A stretch of 20,669 nucleotides of DNA from Kipferlia bialata (Eukaryota > Fornicata). Shown piece by piece: positions 19,326-20,669 of the stretch; within the stretch, counting starts at the first letter, position 1, and the number at the start of each line of letters is the position of its first letter. A program made the position numbers and the translations under genes. The notes beneath the pieces are model-generated. The model worked only from the letters and a program-made list of their open reading frames with translations, searched no databases and was not told where the DNA came from. The stretch covers positions 1 through 20,669 of the forward strand of contig BDIP01000364.1 of assembly GCA_003568945.1 (NCBI GenBank), written 5' to 3'.

Positions 19326-20414
19326 TCAGCCAAAGTCCACTAGCTTCTCCTTGATGTCCTGGTAGTGCTTGAACATGGCGTTGTAGGTGCCTGTGACAGG
19401 GCGAGCCCAGCTGCGGGAGACGTTCCTAAGGGTGAGGCATGTCACAAATAACTACACGACTAAAGTATGTTGGAGTATAGCGTGTAATACCTTGGTAGCT
19501 TCCCCCCAGCCTTCTGGGTGAGTCTCTTGTACGCAGCCTCGTAGGCACTCTTCAGGGCTAGTAGCCGCGTCTGGCAGAGCTTCTTCATGGCATGGAGCTC
19601 CTGACAGTTGGCAGGGCATATCAGAGGGGGGGGGGAGGGGGGAGGGTGTATTGAAGGAAGGTGCAGTATATATATGTATATATAGTCCCGGTGGTCATAT
19701 CACCCACCTGCTGATATGCGTCTGCCTTCCCGTCTGTGCCGTCCGACTCAGTCAGCAGGGTCAGAAGCCTGGGGTCAGAGGGGTATGCACTGTAGATATG
19801 AACAAATATACATCGATATGATACACATAGATACATGTAGGCACATCCCTCCTCACCTATTCATCCTCCTCCTCTATATAGATCCAATAAACACATGCAA
19901 TATAATCATATATATATAGATAGATAGATATATACATATACTTACACGACCCTCCCCATACCTATTCATCCTCCGCCTCTGCATCTGCACCAGCATCTGC
20001 CCGTCCTCTGCTAGACTGGATGCTAGGGCTAGGTCATCATCGATGGACAGCCTCTCCTCCCGCATCTCCTTCGTCTCCTTCCCATCCCGCCTCTTGCCCC
20101 CCTTGTGGGCCATCTCAGCTGCCTTGATCAGCTTGGCCCTCTCGGCCTCCCTCTCTCTCCCCCTCTCAGAGTCTCTTCTGATCACAGACGCAATCTCTGT
20201 CTCTGGCATGTCACCGGACTTGGTCCTGTAGGGCGGGATGGGGACAGCAACCACCGTGGGGTCGATGTACCTGTCTGAAGGTGGGGGTATCAGCACCATC
20301 TCGGGAACTGGCTCAGGGGAGGTAGGGGGCTTCTGGGGATTGAGAGCGGCCAGGGCAGCGGCCTTAGCCTCCTCCTCCTGGATCTGGCTCACAGACGCCT
20401 TGAGCTGCTTGTAT
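19326..20414 (-). CDS. Charged, probably coiled-coil protein, C-terminal 247 residues (partial)
   Basis: On the minus strand the exons are 20414-19962, 19789-19708, 19600-19491 and 19425-19326 (TGA), with consistent phases (745 nt, first base completing an upstream codon). Acceptors read CTGACACCAG, ATCTACAG (or an in-frame alternative CTGACCCCAG 21 nt inside), CAACTGTCAG and CTCACCCTTAG. The first visible exon starts mid-frame (YKQLKASVSQIQEEEAK) and has no early ATG, so one or more 5' exons are missing. It has a proline-rich stretch (PTSPEPVPEMVLIPPPSDRY), then a strongly charged Arg/Glu/Lys segment likely to be helical, and an acidic SIDDDLALASSLAEDG. The C-terminal part (ELHAMKKLCQTRLLALKSAY, then TYNAMFKHYQDIKEKLVDFG) also looks helical. 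No signal peptide or membrane span is seen, so it is probably cytosolic. I do not recognise the family; a cytoskeletal or flagellar role would be a guess. Confidence 0.65.
19625..19643. repeat. G-rich run (C-rich in the minus-strand transcript)
   Basis: A run of G interrupted only by A lies in the intron 19601-19707 of the minus-strand gene, some 25 nt from the acceptor. In transcript sense it is a C tract, like the C tracts in the introns of the plus-strand genes. Confidence 0.8.
19855..19980 (-). repeat. Exon-end echo in the minus-strand gene
   Basis: The end of the first visible exon with its donor (plus-strand 19960-19980) recurs at 19855-19875 with one mismatch in 21 bases, 105 nt further into the intron. 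The real junction has a GTATGG donor and the echo has GTGAGG. Confidence 0.75.
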
Positions 20415-20600
20415 CTGGTGTCAGTATCAGTATATATATAGATGCTGATAATAAGGGGAGGGAGAGAGAGAGAGAGAGAGGCCTTGAGCTACTTGTATCT
20501 GGTGTCACTATCAGTATCAGTATATATATAGATACTGATACTAAGGGGAGAGAGAGAGAGAGAGAGAGAGGCCTTGAGCTACTAGTATCAAGAGGGGTAA
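20397..20600 (-). repeat. Exon-start echo in tandem, 84-90 nt period
   Basis: The acceptor region and first codons of the exon ending at 20414 recur upstream in the transcript. Units begin (plus-strand) at 20397, 20481 and 20571 with GCCTTGAGCT. The first reads TACAAGCAGCTCAAGGC on the minus strand and is coding; the other two carry TAG in that frame. Each of the first two units also contains CACCAG, a TATATA tract and a GA run. The second unit has a 10-nt-arm inverted repeat (20514-20523 with 20532-20541). Confidence 0.85.
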
Positions 20601-20613
20601 GAGAGGGGTGGGG

Positions 20614-20614
<1 letters not shown>

Positions 20615-20649
<35 letters not shown>
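20615..20649. repeat. Poly-G run of 35 bases near the window end
   Basis: An uninterrupted G run followed by a short CTTGGGGGGCCCCCC segment ends the window. It probably marks the point at which the assembly stopped. The missing 5' exons of the minus-strand gene should lie beyond it. Confidence 0.85.
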
Positions 20650-20669
20650 CTTGGGGGGCCCCCCGGGAG

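Noticed and set aside
1-20669. tRNA, rRNA or CRISPR features
   Set aside because: No cloverleaf with the conserved B-box, no ribosomal RNA core sequence and no regularly spaced repeat-spacer array was seen. The tandem repeats present are directly adjoining junction duplications or simple sequence.

Overview
The window looks like a piece of the nuclear genome of an intron-rich single-celled eukaryote. The genes are split by many short GT-AG introns, use ordinary TGA and TAG stops, and sit close together. Almost every 3' splice site carries a branch-point-like CTNAC a few bases before the AG. That layout is known from metamonads such as Giardia and Trichomonas, and the intron density makes me think of a free-living fornicate such as Kipferlia. 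This assignment is an inference. Long G runs at both ends suggest a whole contig that broke at homopolymers.

Layout, left to right. Positions 1-646: low-complexity DNA with no gene I can support. Positions 647-3939 (+): a 15-exon gene whose reading phase closes exactly, giving a 368-residue protein with about six membrane spans and no family I recognise. Positions 3940-4476: a spacer with three perfect palindromes. Positions 4477-5292 (+): a tentative 5-exon gene for an 84-residue secreted cysteine-rich protein. Positions 5324-18926 (+): a giant 15-exon gene whose phases also close exactly (12,588 nt, 4195 residues). It has a 24-residue cytosolic tail, one signal-anchor helix, an enormous glycine/serine/threonine/valine beta-repeat stalk and a distinct C-terminal domain. 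Positions 18927-19325: a convergent spacer. Positions 19326-20414 (-): the last four exons of a charged, probably coiled-coil protein whose N-terminus is not visible. Positions 20415-20669: tandem repeats and a G run.

Two signals stand out. First, the giant type II membrane protein resembles the repeat architecture of virion tail fibres and bacterial adhesins more than a typical protist surface protein. Its first quarter is cut by 14 introns and its remaining 3250 residues lie in one 9.75-kb exon. Second, introns of both the 647-3939 gene and the minus-strand gene contain 'junction echoes': decayed tandem copies of the adjacent exon end (or start) together with its splice site, always on the intron side and offset by about 84-128 nt. 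None was seen in the 14 introns of the giant gene. The echoes could be a real mode of intron growth by junction duplication, a source of alternative splice sites, or an assembly artefact from divergent alleles.

I see no pathway linking the genes. Three of the four encode membrane or secreted proteins, so a cell-surface theme is possible but unproven.
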